DNA of 64,000 nt from Streptomyces cinnabarinus (GTDB lineage Bacteria > Actinomycetota > Actinomycetes > Streptomycetales > Streptomycetaceae), in assembly GCF_027270315.1 (NCBI RefSeq), contig NZ_CP114413.1, forward strand, positions 2,108,001 through 2,172,000. The letters run 5' to 3'. Positions 1 to 13,106 of this stretch are shown here, one piece after another. The notes below the pieces were generated by a model that saw nothing but the letters and a program-made list of their open reading frames with translations, ran no database searches and was not told the origin of the DNA. The stretch's first letter is position 1; the number at the start of each line of letters is the position of its first letter. A program made the position numbers and the translations under genes.

Positions 1-141
1 GGCCAGCCGTTCCAGCTGGGCGTCGACCTCGGCGTTGCCGGTGGGTGTGCGGGGCACGTTCAAAGGGGCGGGGGCGGCGGGGTCGTGCTCCGGCTCCACC
101 GCCTCCTGGGGAGTCTCCGTCTCCGGGACTGCGTCGCTCAT
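1..141 (-). CDS. Conserved hypothetical protein, N-terminal part only
   Basis: The first 47 codons of a minus-strand gene lie in the window. The ATG is at 141-139 and the frame stays open to the window edge. The product starts MSDAVPETETPQEA and is acidic and Pro/Glu-rich, then runs through PRTPTGNAEVDAQLERLA. It looks like the disordered head of a short soluble protein. No signal peptide or membrane segment is visible. Its start faces the SCP2-type gene at 184 across 42 bp, so the two are divergent. I do not recognise a function. The TPTGNAEVDAQLERL stretch is familiar from small Streptomyces hypothetical proteins, but that is memory only. Confidence 0.6.
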   Translation of the reverse strand, partial: MSDAVPETETPQEAVEPEHDPAAPAPLNVPRTPTGNAEVDAQLERLA

Positions 142-183
142 GCCCAGACGCTACCCCGAAGCGCTGCGGTACCGTCGTTCGCG

Positions 184-531
184 ATGGCCACGATCGAAGA
201 GTGCCGCGCCGCACTCGAAAAGCTCTCGGACAACATGCAGCACGCCGAGGGGGACGTCCGCTCTGCGGCCGCCCTGGACCGCTCGGTGAGCTGCCACATC
301 ACCGACCTGGACGTCACCTTCGCCGGCCGCCTCCAGGGCGGCCGGATCCACGTGCACGACACGGTCCAGGGTCCGCCCGCGGAGAAGGCCCAGATCAGGC
401 TGGCCATGACCGGCGACGACCTGGTCGCGCTGGTCGACGGCGAGCTGCACTTCGCCAAGGCCTGGGGCTCGGGGCGGGTGAAGCTGCACGCGGGCGTGCG
501 CGACCTTCTCGTCCTGCGCAAGCTTCTCTAG
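184..531 (+). CDS. SCP2 sterol-binding-domain-like small protein
   Basis: A 115-aa soluble protein starting MATIEECRAALEKLSDNM. The short alpha/beta layout resembles the SCP2 lipid-carrier fold. The region from about residue 37 (ITDLDVTFAGRLQGGRIH) to residue 100 (SGRVKLHAGVRDLLVLRKLL) carries the SCP2-style ending in which a charged strand leads into a repeated leucine helix. Such proteins are thought to bind hydrophobic ligands in the cytoplasm; the ligand here is unknown. The start was set at ATG 184 because homologous-looking sequence begins there and upstream residues are low-quality. No clear ribosome-binding site precedes it, so the transcript may be leaderless. It converges with the ABC ATPase gene, with one base between stop codons. 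Confidence 0.72.
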   Translation: MATIEECRAALEKLSDNMQHAEGDVRSAAALDRSVSCHITDLDVTFAGRLQGGRIHVHDTVQGPPAEKAQIRLAMTGDDLVALVDGELHFAKAWGSGRVKLHAGVRDLLVLRKLL

Positions 532-532
532 C

Positions 533-1339
533 TCAGGCGGACGCCTTCACCGTGCGGACCTTGCGCGCGGCCGGTACCACCAGCGGCGTGCCCGTCTCGG
601 GGTCGTCGATGATCTGGCAGCGCAGCCCGAAGACCTCCTCGACCAGCCCGGCCGTGACGATGTCGTTCGGCGCGCCCTCCGCGATGACCTCGCCGCCCTT
701 GAGGGCGATGAGGTGGGTGGCGTACCGGGCGGCGTGGTTGAGGTCGTGCAGCACGGCGACCAGCGTGCGGCCCTGCTCCTCGTGCAGCTCCGCGCACAGG
801 TCCAGGACATCGATCTGGTGCTGGATGTCCAGGTAGGTGGTCGGCTCGTCGAGGAGCAGCAGCGGGGTCTGCTGGGCGAGCGCCATCGCGATCCAGACGC
901 GCTGGCGCTGGCCGCCGGAGAGTTCGTCGACGTAGCGCTCGGCGAGTTCGGCCACCCCGGTCTGCCGCATCGACTCCTGGACCACGCGCTCGTCCTCGGC
1001 GGACCACTGGCGCAGGATGCCCTGGTGCGGGTAGCGGCCGCGGCCGACCAGGTCGGCGACGGTGATGCCGTCCGGCGCGATCGAGGACTGCGGCAGCAGC
1101 CCGAGGGTCCGGGCGACCTTCTTCGCCGGCATCGACTGGATGACCTGTCCGTCCAGCAGCACCCGGCCCTGGTTCGGCTTGAGCATCCGCGACAGCGCCC
1201 GCAGGAGCGTGGACTTGCCGCAGGCGTTGGGGCCGACGATCACCGTGAAGGAGTTGTCGGGGATCTCCACCGACAGCTGCTCGGCGATGACCCGCTGGTC
1301 ATAGGCGAGGGTGACGTTCTCGGCGGACAGGCGGTTCAC
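533..1339 (-). CDS. Ferric-siderophore ABC transporter ATPase (FepC/FecE type)
   Basis: Energises import of an iron-siderophore complex through the two FecCD permeases encoded upstream. Visible motifs are Walker A GPNACGKST (about residues 36-44), signature LSGGQRQR (about 140-147), Walker B LLLLDEPT (about 160-167) and the H-loop in VLHDLNHA. The start is placed at GTG 1339 because AAGGAG lies four bases upstream and family homology begins with NRLSAENVTLAYD, giving 268 aa. An in-frame ATG at 1378 would add 13 poorly conserved residues. It is the last gene of the three-gene operon and follows the second permease by about 50 bp. Its control should follow the iron box before the first permease gene. 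Confidence 0.93.
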   Translation of the reverse strand: MNRLSAENVTLAYDQRVIAEQLSVEIPDNSFTVIVGPNACGKSTLLRALSRMLKPNQGRVLLDGQVIQSMPAKKVARTLGLLPQSSIAPDGITVADLVGRGRYPHQGILRQWSAEDERVVQESMRQTGVAELAERYVDELSGGQRQRVWIAMALAQQTPLLLLDEPTTYLDIQHQIDVLDLCAELHEEQGRTLVAVLHDLNHAARYATHLIALKGGEVIAEGAPNDIVTAGLVEEVFGLRCQIIDDPETGTPLVVPAARKVRTVKASA

Positions 1340-1391
1340 AGTGCTCCTTCGGGTGTTCTTGTTCGCGGTACCGCTCATGTCCGGGTGCCGC

Positions 1392-2429
1392 TCATATCCG
1401 GCCCGCCCGGCGTTCGGTGACCAGCAGCCACAGCAGATAGACGCCGCCGAGCACTCCGGTGACCACGCCGACGGGCAGCTGGTCGGCCCCGAACAGGCGC
1501 TGCGAGACCCAGTCGGCGGTGACCAGCAGGGCAGCTCCCATGCACAGGGAGGGCAGCAGGTTGGGGCCGGGGGCGCGGGTCAGCCGCCGGGCCAGCTGGG
1601 GGGCGGTGAGCGCGACGAAGCTGACGGGGCCGGCGGCGGCCGTGGCGGTCGCGGTCAGCAGGACGGCGGCCACCATCAGGAACGCCCGTACGCGCTCCAC
1701 GCGTACCCCGAGGGCGTGGGAGACGTCGTCGCCCATCTCCATCATCCGCAGCCCGCGCGCGTTGGCGAGGACCAGCGGGACGAGTACGGCGCACAGTGCG
1801 AGCAGCGGCCACACCTGCTCCCAGTCCCGGCCGCTGAGGGAGCCGGTCATCCACACCACCGCGCGGGCGGCGTCGATGATGTCGGACATGGTGAGCAGAT
1901 AGCCGTTGATGGCAGTGACGATCGCGGAGACACCGATACCGACCAGGACCAGCCGATAGCCGTGCACGCCCTGCTTCCAGGCGAGCAGGTAGATGGCCAG
2001 ACCGGTCAGCAGGCCGCCGACGAGGGCGCCGATCGTGACCTGGGTGGCGCTGCCGGAGAACAGCACGATCATGGTGAGCGCGCCGGCCGTGGCGCCCTGT
2101 CCGAGGCCGAGGACGTCCGGGCTGCCCAGCGGGTTGCGGGAGACCGCCTGGAACAGCGCGCCGCCGAGCCCGAGCGAGGCGCCGACCAGCAGACCGACCA
2201 CGACACGCGGCAGCCGCAGCTCCTGGATGATGAACTCCTGTCCCGGATCGCCCTCCCCGAACAGCGTCTTGACCACATCGCCGGCCGGGATCGGGAAGTC
2301 ACCGGTGCCGATCAGCACCACGCTCGCGGTCAGCGCGGCGAGCAGCAGCAGGACGACGACGGTGAAGGCACGGACGTCCAGCCGGACGGAGAGCCCGCCC
2401 GGGGTCCGCACCGCACGGTTGCTCTTCAC
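1392..2429 (-). CDS. Iron-siderophore ABC transporter permease (FecCD family), second subunit
   Basis: An integral membrane protein of 345 aa with about nine to ten hydrophobic helices. It forms half of the transmembrane channel for ferric siderophore uptake. Family hallmarks seen are LRLPRVVVGLLVGASLGLGG near residue 75, QAVSRNPLGSPDVLGLGQGA, and the coupling-loop segment with ALGV followed by GPVSFVALTAPQLARRL. The GTG start at 2429 overlaps the upstream permease stop as GTGA, which argues for translational coupling. The 87 codons upstream in this frame are a shadow of the first permease. It is paired with a paralogous permease and an ATPase, but no periplasmic-type binding lipoprotein is encoded here, so the partner must be encoded elsewhere. 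Confidence 0.93.
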   Translation of the reverse strand: MKSNRAVRTPGGLSVRLDVRAFTVVVLLLLAALTASVVLIGTGDFPIPAGDVVKTLFGEGDPGQEFIIQELRLPRVVVGLLVGASLGLGGALFQAVSRNPLGSPDVLGLGQGATAGALTMIVLFSGSATQVTIGALVGGLLTGLAIYLLAWKQGVHGYRLVLVGIGVSAIVTAINGYLLTMSDIIDAARAVVWMTGSLSGRDWEQVWPLLALCAVLVPLVLANARGLRMMEMGDDVSHALGVRVERVRAFLMVAAVLLTATATAAAGPVSFVALTAPQLARRLTRAPGPNLLPSLCMGAALLVTADWVSQRLFGADQLPVGVVTGVLGGVYLLWLLVTERRAGRI

Positions 2430-3469
2430 AGCTGCGCCGTCCTCCGCCGTCGTACGAGATAGATGAACACCGGGCCGCCGATGATCGCGGTGATGATGCC
2501 GACCTGAAGCTCCGCGGGCCGCGCGACGACCCGGCCGATCACATCGGCGCCGAGCAGCAGCACGGGCGACAGGATGCCCGCGTACGGCAGGATCCAGCGC
2601 AGGTCGGGGCCGGTGAAGGAGCGCACCACGTGCGGCACCATCAGGCCGACGAAGACGATCGGGCCGCAGGCGGCGGTCGCGGCGCCGCACAGCACGGTGG
2701 CGGCGAGCATCGACAGCGCCCGGGTGCGGTTGAGATGGGCGCCGAGCGCCTTGGCGGTGTCGTCGCCCATCGACATGGCGTTGAGCGGCCGGGCCAGCGC
2801 CAGCGCCAGGATCATGCCGAGCACGAGGAACGGCACGACCTGCTTGATGGTCGAGTCGGTCGCCGAGGACAGCGAACCCACCGTCCAGAAGCGCATCCGG
2901 CCGAGCGCCGCCTCGTCCATGATCATGACGGCCTGGAGATAGCCGTAGAGCGCGGCGCTGATCGCCGTACCGGCGAGCGCGAGCCGCACCGGGGTGGCAC
3001 CCCGGCTGCCGCCGAGGAACCAGACCAGCGCCCCGACCGCGGCCGCGCCGGAGAAGGCGAACCAGATATAGCCGTTCAGCGAGGTGACGCCGAAGAAGGT
3101 GATGGCGGTGACGACGGCGGCGGAGGCACCGGCGTTGAGGCCGAGCAGTCCGGGATCGGCCAGCGGATTGCGGGTGAGCGCCTGGAGGACACCCCCCGCC
3201 AGACCCAGCGCGGCACCGGCCAGCAGGCCGAGCACGGTCCGGGAGATCCGCTCGTCGACGACGACGTCGCCGTACGTCCCCGTGTCCTGGAACAGGCCGT
3301 GCCAGACCTGGGCCAGGGAGAGGTCCTTCGCTCCGACCGCGATGCTCGCCAGCGCGACGAGCACCAGGATGACGACGGAAAGGAGAAGCCCAAGGGAACG
3401 GATCGCCCGGCGGGTTGGGGGCGCGGGGGCGGTCTCCGCGCGCTGTTCGGGAGGACTGTCGACCAACAC
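2426..3469 (-). CDS. Iron-siderophore ABC transporter permease (FecCD family), first subunit
   Basis: A 347-aa multi-pass permease with a cytoplasmic Pro-rich N-terminus (residues 1-25) and a first helix at about 26-48. FecCD signatures include ISRTVLGLLAGAALGLAGG, LQALTRNPLADPGLLGLNAGA and GPIVFVGLMVPHVVRSFTGPD. It is the first gene of the operon. The only start before the conserved region is GTG 3469, which sits five bases after a strong iron-box palindrome and has no evident Shine-Dalgarno. The message may therefore be leaderless or have a very short leader. From known DmdR/IdeR biology, iron-replete conditions should repress this operon. Confidence 0.92.
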   Translation of the reverse strand: MLVDSPPEQRAETAPAPPTRRAIRSLGLLLSVVILVLVALASIAVGAKDLSLAQVWHGLFQDTGTYGDVVVDERISRTVLGLLAGAALGLAGGVLQALTRNPLADPGLLGLNAGASAAVVTAITFFGVTSLNGYIWFAFSGAAAVGALVWFLGGSRGATPVRLALAGTAISAALYGYLQAVMIMDEAALGRMRFWTVGSLSSATDSTIKQVVPFLVLGMILALALARPLNAMSMGDDTAKALGAHLNRTRALSMLAATVLCGAATAACGPIVFVGLMVPHVVRSFTGPDLRWILPYAGILSPVLLLGADVIGRVVARPAELQVGIITAIIGGPVFIYLVRRRRTAQL

Positions 3470-3473
3470 CCGG

Positions 3474-3492
3474 TTAGGTTAGCCTACCCTCC
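3474..3492 (-). promoter_or_regulatory. Iron box (DmdR/IdeR-type operator) before the siderophore importer
   Basis: The plus-strand sequence TTAGGTTAGCCTACCCTCC matches the actinobacterial iron-box consensus TTAGGTTAGSCTAACCTAA at 16 of 19 positions (S = C or G). It lies immediately before the GTG start at 3469, so a bound repressor would cover the promoter or start region. This placement fits iron-dependent repression. The match is read by eye and binding is inferred. Confidence 0.85.
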
Positions 3493-3530
3493 CATCTGCT
3501 TACGATGCCGAGTCGGTATCGAACGAGGGC

Positions 3531-4559
3531 TCACAAACCCAGTCTGGCCAGCGCCTTCCCCGCGTCCAGCGCACACGACCCCGCGCCCGCCGCGGTCCAG
3601 GCCGCCGCACACAGCGCGCGCAGCCCGTCCAGCGCCTCCCCGTCGCCGTCCAACTCCAGCCGCTCCGCACCGGCCGTCGCTTTCCAGCCACCGCACCGGA
3701 AGCCGTCCGCCTCGGCCCTGACCTCCGGCTGCCCGGTCAGCAACCCCCGCAGATCCGCGTCCACATACGTCGGCCGGTGCTGCGGCGGCGCCGCCAGCAA
3801 CTGGGCGCCGTCGGTCACACCGGTCAGCACCAGCAGCGAGTCCACCTCGCCGTTGAACGCCCCCTCGATGTCCGTGTCCAGCCGGTCCCCGACCACCAGC
3901 GGCCGCTCGGCGCCGGTGCGCAGAATCGTCTCCCGGTGCATGGGAGGCAACGGCTTGCCCGCCACCTGAGGCTCGGCACCGGTCGCGATCCGCACGACCT
4001 CCACCGCCGCGCCGTTACCGGGCGCGATCCCCCGCCCGCTCGGGATCGTCAGATCGGTGTTGGACGCGAACCACGGCACACCCCGCGCGACGGCGTACGA
4101 CGCCTCGGCGAACCGCGCCCACGCCAGGTCCGGCCCGCCGTACCCCTGCACGACCGCCGCCGGATCGTCCTCCGCCGACTCCACGGGTACGAGCCCCCGC
4201 TCACGCAGCGCCACCCGCAGCCCCTCGCCACCGATCACGAGCACCCGGGCACCCTCCGGCACCTGCTCACTGATCAGCCGGGCCACCGCCTGCGCCGAGG
4301 TGATCACATCCCCCGCGCCGGTCGGTATCCCCAGCTCCGTCAGATGCCCGGCCACCGTGTCCGGCGTCCTCAGAGCGTTGTTGGTGACGTACGCCAGATG
4401 CATCCCGCCCGCACGAGCCACGGCCAGCGAATCGACCGCGTGCACGATCGCGTTCCCGCCCGCGTACACCACCCCGTCCAGATCGAGCAGCGCCGTGTCG
4501 TACGCCTCGCTCAGGGCCCGGCCACTGCCCGCCGGGCTCGTCCTGACGCTCTGGCTCAT
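3531..4559 (-). CDS. HAD-superfamily (IIA/NagD-like) phosphatase
   Basis: A cytoplasmic phosphatase of 342 aa. HAD motif I is DLDGVVY with nucleophile D26 and acid D28. Motif II is TNN at 59-61. The conserved lysine is K202 in AGKPLP, and motif III/IV is GDRLDTD at 224-230, typical of NagD/PGP-type enzymes that hydrolyse small phosphates such as p-nitrophenyl phosphate, 2-phosphoglycolate or nucleotides. The C-terminal ~60 residues (EADGFRCGGWKATAGAERLEL onward) form an additional actinobacterial tail. ATG 4559 is chosen because GAGGAG lies nine bases upstream. Longer upstream extensions are shadows of the DUF1015 gene. It is divergent from that gene, with 72 bp between starts. Substrate unknown. 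Confidence 0.88.
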   Translation of the reverse strand: MSQSVRTSPAGSGRALSEAYDTALLDLDGVVYAGGNAIVHAVDSLAVARAGGMHLAYVTNNALRTPDTVAGHLTELGIPTGAGDVITSAQAVARLISEQVPEGARVLVIGGEGLRVALRERGLVPVESAEDDPAAVVQGYGGPDLAWARFAEASYAVARGVPWFASNTDLTIPSGRGIAPGNGAAVEVVRIATGAEPQVAGKPLPPMHRETILRTGAERPLVVGDRLDTDIEGAFNGEVDSLLVLTGVTDGAQLLAAPPQHRPTYVDADLRGLLTGQPEVRAEADGFRCGGWKATAGAERLELDGDGEALDGLRALCAAAWTAAGAGSCALDAGKALARLGL

Positions 4560-4631
4560 TCCGCATCGCTCCTCGTTCGACGGCTTTCCCCCGATCATCC
4601 CGCATGCCACTGACACACGTACGATGCCGGG

Positions 4632-5924
4632 ATGAACACAGCAGGTCACTCGGAAGCAACGGCGCGCCGAGGCCTCGAACTCACCCCGTTCCGAGGACTT
4701 CGCTACGACCCCGACCGGGTCGGCAGTCTGGCCGCCGTGACGTCCCCTCCGTACGACGTCGTGGTCCGCCCCGACGGCCTGCACCACCTCCAGGACGCGG
4801 ACCCGCACAACATCGTCCGGCTGATCCTCCCCCAGGCCGGCACCCCCAGTACCCGCAACGAACAGGCGGCCCAGACCCTGCGCCGCTGGCTCTCCGAGGG
4901 CGTCCTGACCGCCGACGACGAACCCTGCCTCTACGTCTACGAGCAGTGCGACACCGACGGCACGCTCCAGCGCGGAGTCATCGGCGCCCTGCGCCTGTCG
5001 GACCCCTCGGAGCATGTGGTGCTGCCCCATGAGGACGTCATGCCTCATGTAGTCGCCGACCGTGCGGCCCTGATGCGCGCCACCTCGGCGAACCTCGAAC
5101 CCCTGCTGCTCACCTACCGGGGCAACGGCTCGGCCGCCGACACCTCGGCCGTACTCGAGCGCGTCATCGAGCAGCCCCCGCTGCTCGCCACGACCACCGA
5201 GGACGGCTTCCGCCACCGCCTGTGGGCGATCACCGCCCCCGAGGACCTGGACCGGATCCAGACCGACCTGGCCCGCCACCAGGCCCTCATCGCCGACGGC
5301 CACCATCGCTGGGCCACCTACCGCAGACTGCGCTCCGAGCACCCCTCCCCCAGCCCCTGGGACTACGGCCTGGTCCTCCTGGTCGACACGGCCCGCTACC
5401 CGCTGCGCGTCCGCGCCATCCACCGCCTCCTGCACGGCCTGCCGGTCGCGGACGCCGTGGCCGCCCTGGAGGGCCACCTCCGCGTCCAGCGCCTGGAGGC
5501 CCCCCTCACGGCGGCCCTGGAATCCCTCGCCGAGGCAGCCCGCGCGGGGAACGCCTTCCTCCTGGCGGGCGACGGCTCCTTCCACCTACTCGACCGGCCC
5601 GACCCCGGCCTGCTGGCCCGCACCGTCCCCACCGACCGCCCGCAGGCCTGGCGCACCCTGGACGCCACGGTCCTGCACGCCACCCTCCTCGACCACATCT
5701 GGCACATCCCCGAGGACGACCCGACCCGCATCGCCTACATCCACGACGCGGCGGCCACCGTCCGCAAGGCGGAACGCCACGGCGGTACGGCCGTACTGAT
5801 GCACCCGGTCCGCGAGGAGGTCGTCCGCGACCTGGCCCGCCAGGGCGTCACCATGCCCCGCAAGTCGACGTCGTTCGGCCCGAAACCGGCCTCCGGCCTG
5901 GTCCTGCGCGCACTGGACCTGTGA
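4632..5924 (+). CDS. DUF1015 family protein (SerK-like fold)
   Basis: A 430-aa soluble protein covering the whole DUF1015 family. Recognisable blocks are TPFRGLRYDP and VTSPPYDVV near the N-terminus, IADGHHRWATY near residue 220 and the family C-terminus MPRKSTSFGPKPASGLVLRAL. Some archaeal members are ADP-dependent free serine kinases and a staphylococcal relative (SbnI) acts in siderophore serine supply. Nearness to a siderophore importer is suggestive, but the HAD gene lies between and is divergent, so I do not assign that role. The ATG at 4632 follows a short divergent promoter region. A GC-rich hairpin follows the stop. Confidence 0.85.
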   Translation: MNTAGHSEATARRGLELTPFRGLRYDPDRVGSLAAVTSPPYDVVVRPDGLHHLQDADPHNIVRLILPQAGTPSTRNEQAAQTLRRWLSEGVLTADDEPCLYVYEQCDTDGTLQRGVIGALRLSDPSEHVVLPHEDVMPHVVADRAALMRATSANLEPLLLTYRGNGSAADTSAVLERVIEQPPLLATTTEDGFRHRLWAITAPEDLDRIQTDLARHQALIADGHHRWATYRRLRSEHPSPSPWDYGLVLLVDTARYPLRVRAIHRLLHGLPVADAVAALEGHLRVQRLEAPLTAALESLAEAARAGNAFLLAGDGSFHLLDRPDPGLLARTVPTDRPQAWRTLDATVLHATLLDHIWHIPEDDPTRIAYIHDAAATVRKAERHGGTAVLMHPVREEVVRDLARQGVTMPRKSTSFGPKPASGLVLRALDL

Positions 5925-5932
5925 ACGCGAAA

Positions 5933-5959
5933 GGGGCGGACCCCATCGGGATCCGCCCC
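5933..5959. terminator. Hairpin terminator between convergent genes
   Basis: Inverted repeat GGGGCGGA ... TCCGCCCC with an 11-base loop, nine bases after the DUF1015 stop and 14 bases before the TPR gene stop. It can serve both converging transcripts. It lacks a T-run, as is common in Streptomyces. Confidence 0.6.
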
Positions 5960-5972
5960 TCTCCACTACGCC

Positions 5973-7826
5973 CTACTCGTCCGTCTCGCCCTTCTCGTCC
6001 TTCTCAGCCTTCTCGGAGTCGTCCGGCGTCTCGCCCTCGTCGTCATCGGTGAACGCGTCCACGAACTCGACACCGTCGAGCTCCGCGAGCCGGTCCGAGG
6101 CGTCCGTGCTGCCGTCCTTGTCGGACTCCACGGCCTTCGCGAACCACTCCCGGGCCTCGCTCTCCCGCCCGGCCGCCAGCAGCGCGTCGGCATAGGCGTA
6201 CCGCAGCCGCGCCGTCCACGGGTGTACGGAGCTGGAGGCCAGCTCGGGGCTCTGCAGCGTCACGATCGCCGCGTCCAGCTGCCCCAGGTCACGCCGGGCA
6301 CCGGCCGCGACGAGCCGCATCTCGACCTGCCCGGCCTTGTCCAGCTTGTGCACCTCGGGCGCCCCGGCCATCTCCAGCGCCTTCTCCGGCCGCCCGAGCC
6401 CACGCTCGCAGTCGGCCATGAGCGGCCACAGCTCCGCGTTCCCGGTCATCCGCCGAGCGGCCCGGAACTCCGCCAGGGCCTCGGAGTACTTCTGGTTCGC
6501 GTACGCGGCGAACCCGCCGGCCTCCCGTACGGCGGCGACCCGCGACGCCAGCCGCAGAGCCACCTTGGAGTAGCCGTACGCGCCCTCGGGGTCCTCGTCG
6601 ATCAGCCGCGCGACCATCACCAGGTTCTTGGCGACATCCTCAGCGAGCGTCTTCGGCAGACTCTGAAGCTCCTGCCGTACGTCCTTGTCGATCTCGTCGC
6701 CCGTGACGTCCTCGGGGATCGGCAGCCGCTTGATCGGCTCGCGGTCCCTGTCGCGGTCCCGGTCCCGGTCGTCACGGCGCCCAAAACCGCCACCACGCCG
6801 GTCGTCCCGACCACCCCGGTCGTCCCGTCCCCGGAACCCACCCGGACGCCCACCGCGGTCGTCACGACGGGGGCCGCGGTCGTCCCTACGGAACCCACGG
6901 TCGTCACGGCCACGGAAGCCACCGCGGTCGCCGTCACGACGGTCGCTGTCACGGCGGTCGTCGCGCCGGTCATCCCGCCGGTCGTCACGCCTGTCGTCAC
7001 GGCGCGAACCGCCCGGACGGTCGTCGCGGCGGAACCCGCCACGGTCGCCGCGGTCGTCCCGACGGAAGCCACCGCGGTCGCCGCGGTCGCCGCGGTCATC
7101 GCGGCGGAAGCCACGGTCACGGTCGCCACCACGATCGCGGTCGTCGCGGCGGAACCCGCCACGGTCGCTGTCACGACGATCGTCGCGCCGGTCATCACGG
7201 CGGTCGTCCCGACGGCCGTAGCCACCGCGGTCACGGTCATCGGGGCGGCGGTCATCGCGACGGCCGTAGCCACCACCACGGTTGTCACCACTGCGGTTGT
7301 CACCACTGCGGTTGTCATCACGCCGGTCGTCGCGGCGGAAGCCACCACGGTCGTCGTCACGGCGGAAGGCAGGGCGGTCGCCGCGGTCATCGCGCCGGAA
7401 GCCACGGTCGCGGTCGTCGCGGCGCGGACCGCTCGGACGGTCGTCCCGGCGGAACGGCGGACGCGGTCCACGGTCGTCGCGACGGTCGTCGCGGCGGTCG
7501 TCCCGACGGCCGTAGCCACCGCGGTCACGGTCGTCCGGGCGGCGGTCATCGCGACGGCCGTAGCCGCCACCGCGGTTGTCAGCACCACGGTTGTCGCCAC
7601 GGTTGTCGCCACGGCGGTCATCGCGACGGTCGTCACGCCGGCCGTAGCCGCCACGGTCACCGCCCCGACCACCGTCGCGGCGGTCGTCGCTGCGACGGTC
7701 GTCCCGACGGAAGCCGCCACGGTCACCACGGTCGCCACCGCGGTAACCGCCACGATCGCCGCGGTCACCACTGTCCCGTCGCCGCTGGTCGCGCTCCGGT
7801 CGATCGTCGGGAGAGTTGGTGGACAT
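5973..7826 (-). CDS. TPR-like protein with long Arg/Asp/Gly-rich repeat region
   Basis: A 617-aa protein in two halves. Residues 1-362 are low-complexity repeats built from units such as DRGGFRRDDR, GGYGRRDDRR and DDRRDDRR, so they are dominated by R, D and G. Residues 363-617 form a compact alpha-helical domain. It begins EPIKRLPIPEDVTGDEIDKDVRQ, contains TPR-like helix pairs (YGYSKVALRLASRVA, YSEALAEFRAARRM, YADALLAAGRESEAREWF) and ends in an acidic tail (DDDEGETPDDSEKAEKDEKGETDE). The ATG at 7826 has AGGAG six bases upstream. Codons further upstream run into the rRNA terminator region. RGG-like tails are known in RNA-binding proteins, so an RNA or condensate role is an inference. It sits just beyond the rRNA operon terminator on the same strand. 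Function unknown. Confidence 0.85.
   Translation of the reverse strand: MSTNSPDDRPERDQRRRDSGDRGDRGGYRGGDRGDRGGFRRDDRRSDDRRDGGRGGDRGGYGRRDDRRDDRRGDNRGDNRGADNRGGGYGRRDDRRPDDRDRGGYGRRDDRRDDRRDDRGPRPPFRRDDRPSGPRRDDRDRGFRRDDRGDRPAFRRDDDRGGFRRDDRRDDNRSGDNRSGDNRGGGYGRRDDRRPDDRDRGGYGRRDDRRDDRRDDRRDSDRGGFRRDDRDRGGDRDRGFRRDDRGDRGDRGGFRRDDRGDRGGFRRDDRPGGSRRDDRRDDRRDDRRDDRRDSDRRDGDRGGFRGRDDRGFRRDDRGPRRDDRGGRPGGFRGRDDRGGRDDRRGGGFGRRDDRDRDRDRDREPIKRLPIPEDVTGDEIDKDVRQELQSLPKTLAEDVAKNLVMVARLIDEDPEGAYGYSKVALRLASRVAAVREAGGFAAYANQKYSEALAEFRAARRMTGNAELWPLMADCERGLGRPEKALEMAGAPEVHKLDKAGQVEMRLVAAGARRDLGQLDAAIVTLQSPELASSSVHPWTARLRYAYADALLAAGRESEAREWFAKAVESDKDGSTDASDRLAELDGVEFVDAFTDDDEGETPDDSEKAEKDEKGETDE
6741..7800 (-). 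repeat. Degenerate tandem repeats encoding RGG/DDRR units
   Basis: About 1 kb of imperfect short repeats, seen on the plus strand as recurring CGGTCGTC, CGGTCATC, GGAACCCGCCACGG and GCCGTAGCCACC blocks. They encode the N-terminal tail of the TPR protein. The periodicity produces long spurious frames on the other strand and in other phases. Copy number probably varies between strains through slippage; this is an inference. Confidence 0.85.
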
Positions 7827-7867
7827 CGGTGACTCCTGTCTCGGTACTGCAAACATTGTAAAAACAA

Positions 7868-7911
7868 AAGGACCCCTGGTCCCAGCTGAACGCTGGTGAC
7901 CAGGGGTCCTT
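7868..7911 (-). terminator. rRNA operon transcription terminator
   Basis: A long hairpin with arms AAGGACCCCTGGTC and GACCAGGGGTCCTT plus an inner CAGC/GCTG pair. On the minus strand it is followed by TTTTGTTTTTAC. It lies 10 bases beyond the 5S gene in the direction of rRNA transcription, the expected place for the rrn terminator, and separates that operon from the TPR gene. Confidence 0.92.
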
Positions 7912-7920
7912 CCCAAAGAT

Positions 7921-8040
7921 TGTTCGGCGGCGTCCTACTCTCCCACAGGGTCCCCCCTGCAGTACCATCGGCGCTGTGAGGCTTAGCTTCCGGGTTCGAA
8001 ATGTAACCGGGCGTTTCCCTCACGCTATGACCACCGAAAC
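7921..8040 (-). rRNA. rrf: 5S ribosomal RNA
   Basis: A 120-base gene read from about 8040 down to 7921. It begins GTTTCGGTGGTCATAGCGTG and ends near GACGCCGCCGAACA, with the terminal halves complementary as in all 5S rRNAs. The internal loop CATTTCGAACCCGGAAGC and the GCCGATGGTACTGC segment match actinobacterial 5S. It is the last gene of the operon. Confidence 0.95.
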
Positions 8041-8142
8041 CCTAATGGTTTCGAGCGAACAAGCACACTCTGTAGTTATGCGTTCTGCTCAAACCGGCAA
8101 CGGTCGTTGCCTCAGAACTAACACAGTGGACGCGAGCAACTG
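8041..8142 (-). other. 23S-5S spacer with 3' arm of the 23S processing stem
   Basis: Positions 8102-8138 are complementary to 11273-11308 on the other side of 23S. The inner 17 bp (8122-8138 with 11273-11289) pair perfectly and the outer GGTCGTTG/CAACGACC also pair. This is the long stem that RNase III-type enzymes normally cut to release pre-23S. No tRNA lies in the spacer. Confidence 0.8.

Positions 8143-13106
<4,964 letters not shown>

Noticed and set aside
6741..7800. CRISPR-like array from regular short repeats
   Set aside because: Units vary in length and sequence, have no unique spacers and encode an open protein frame.
6222..7832. Long plus-strand frame of over 500 codons across the repeat region
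   Set aside because: It is the reverse complement of the Arg/Asp/Gly repeats and yields Thr/Val/Ala low-complexity sequence. The minus-strand gene has a good start and a conserved C-terminal domain.
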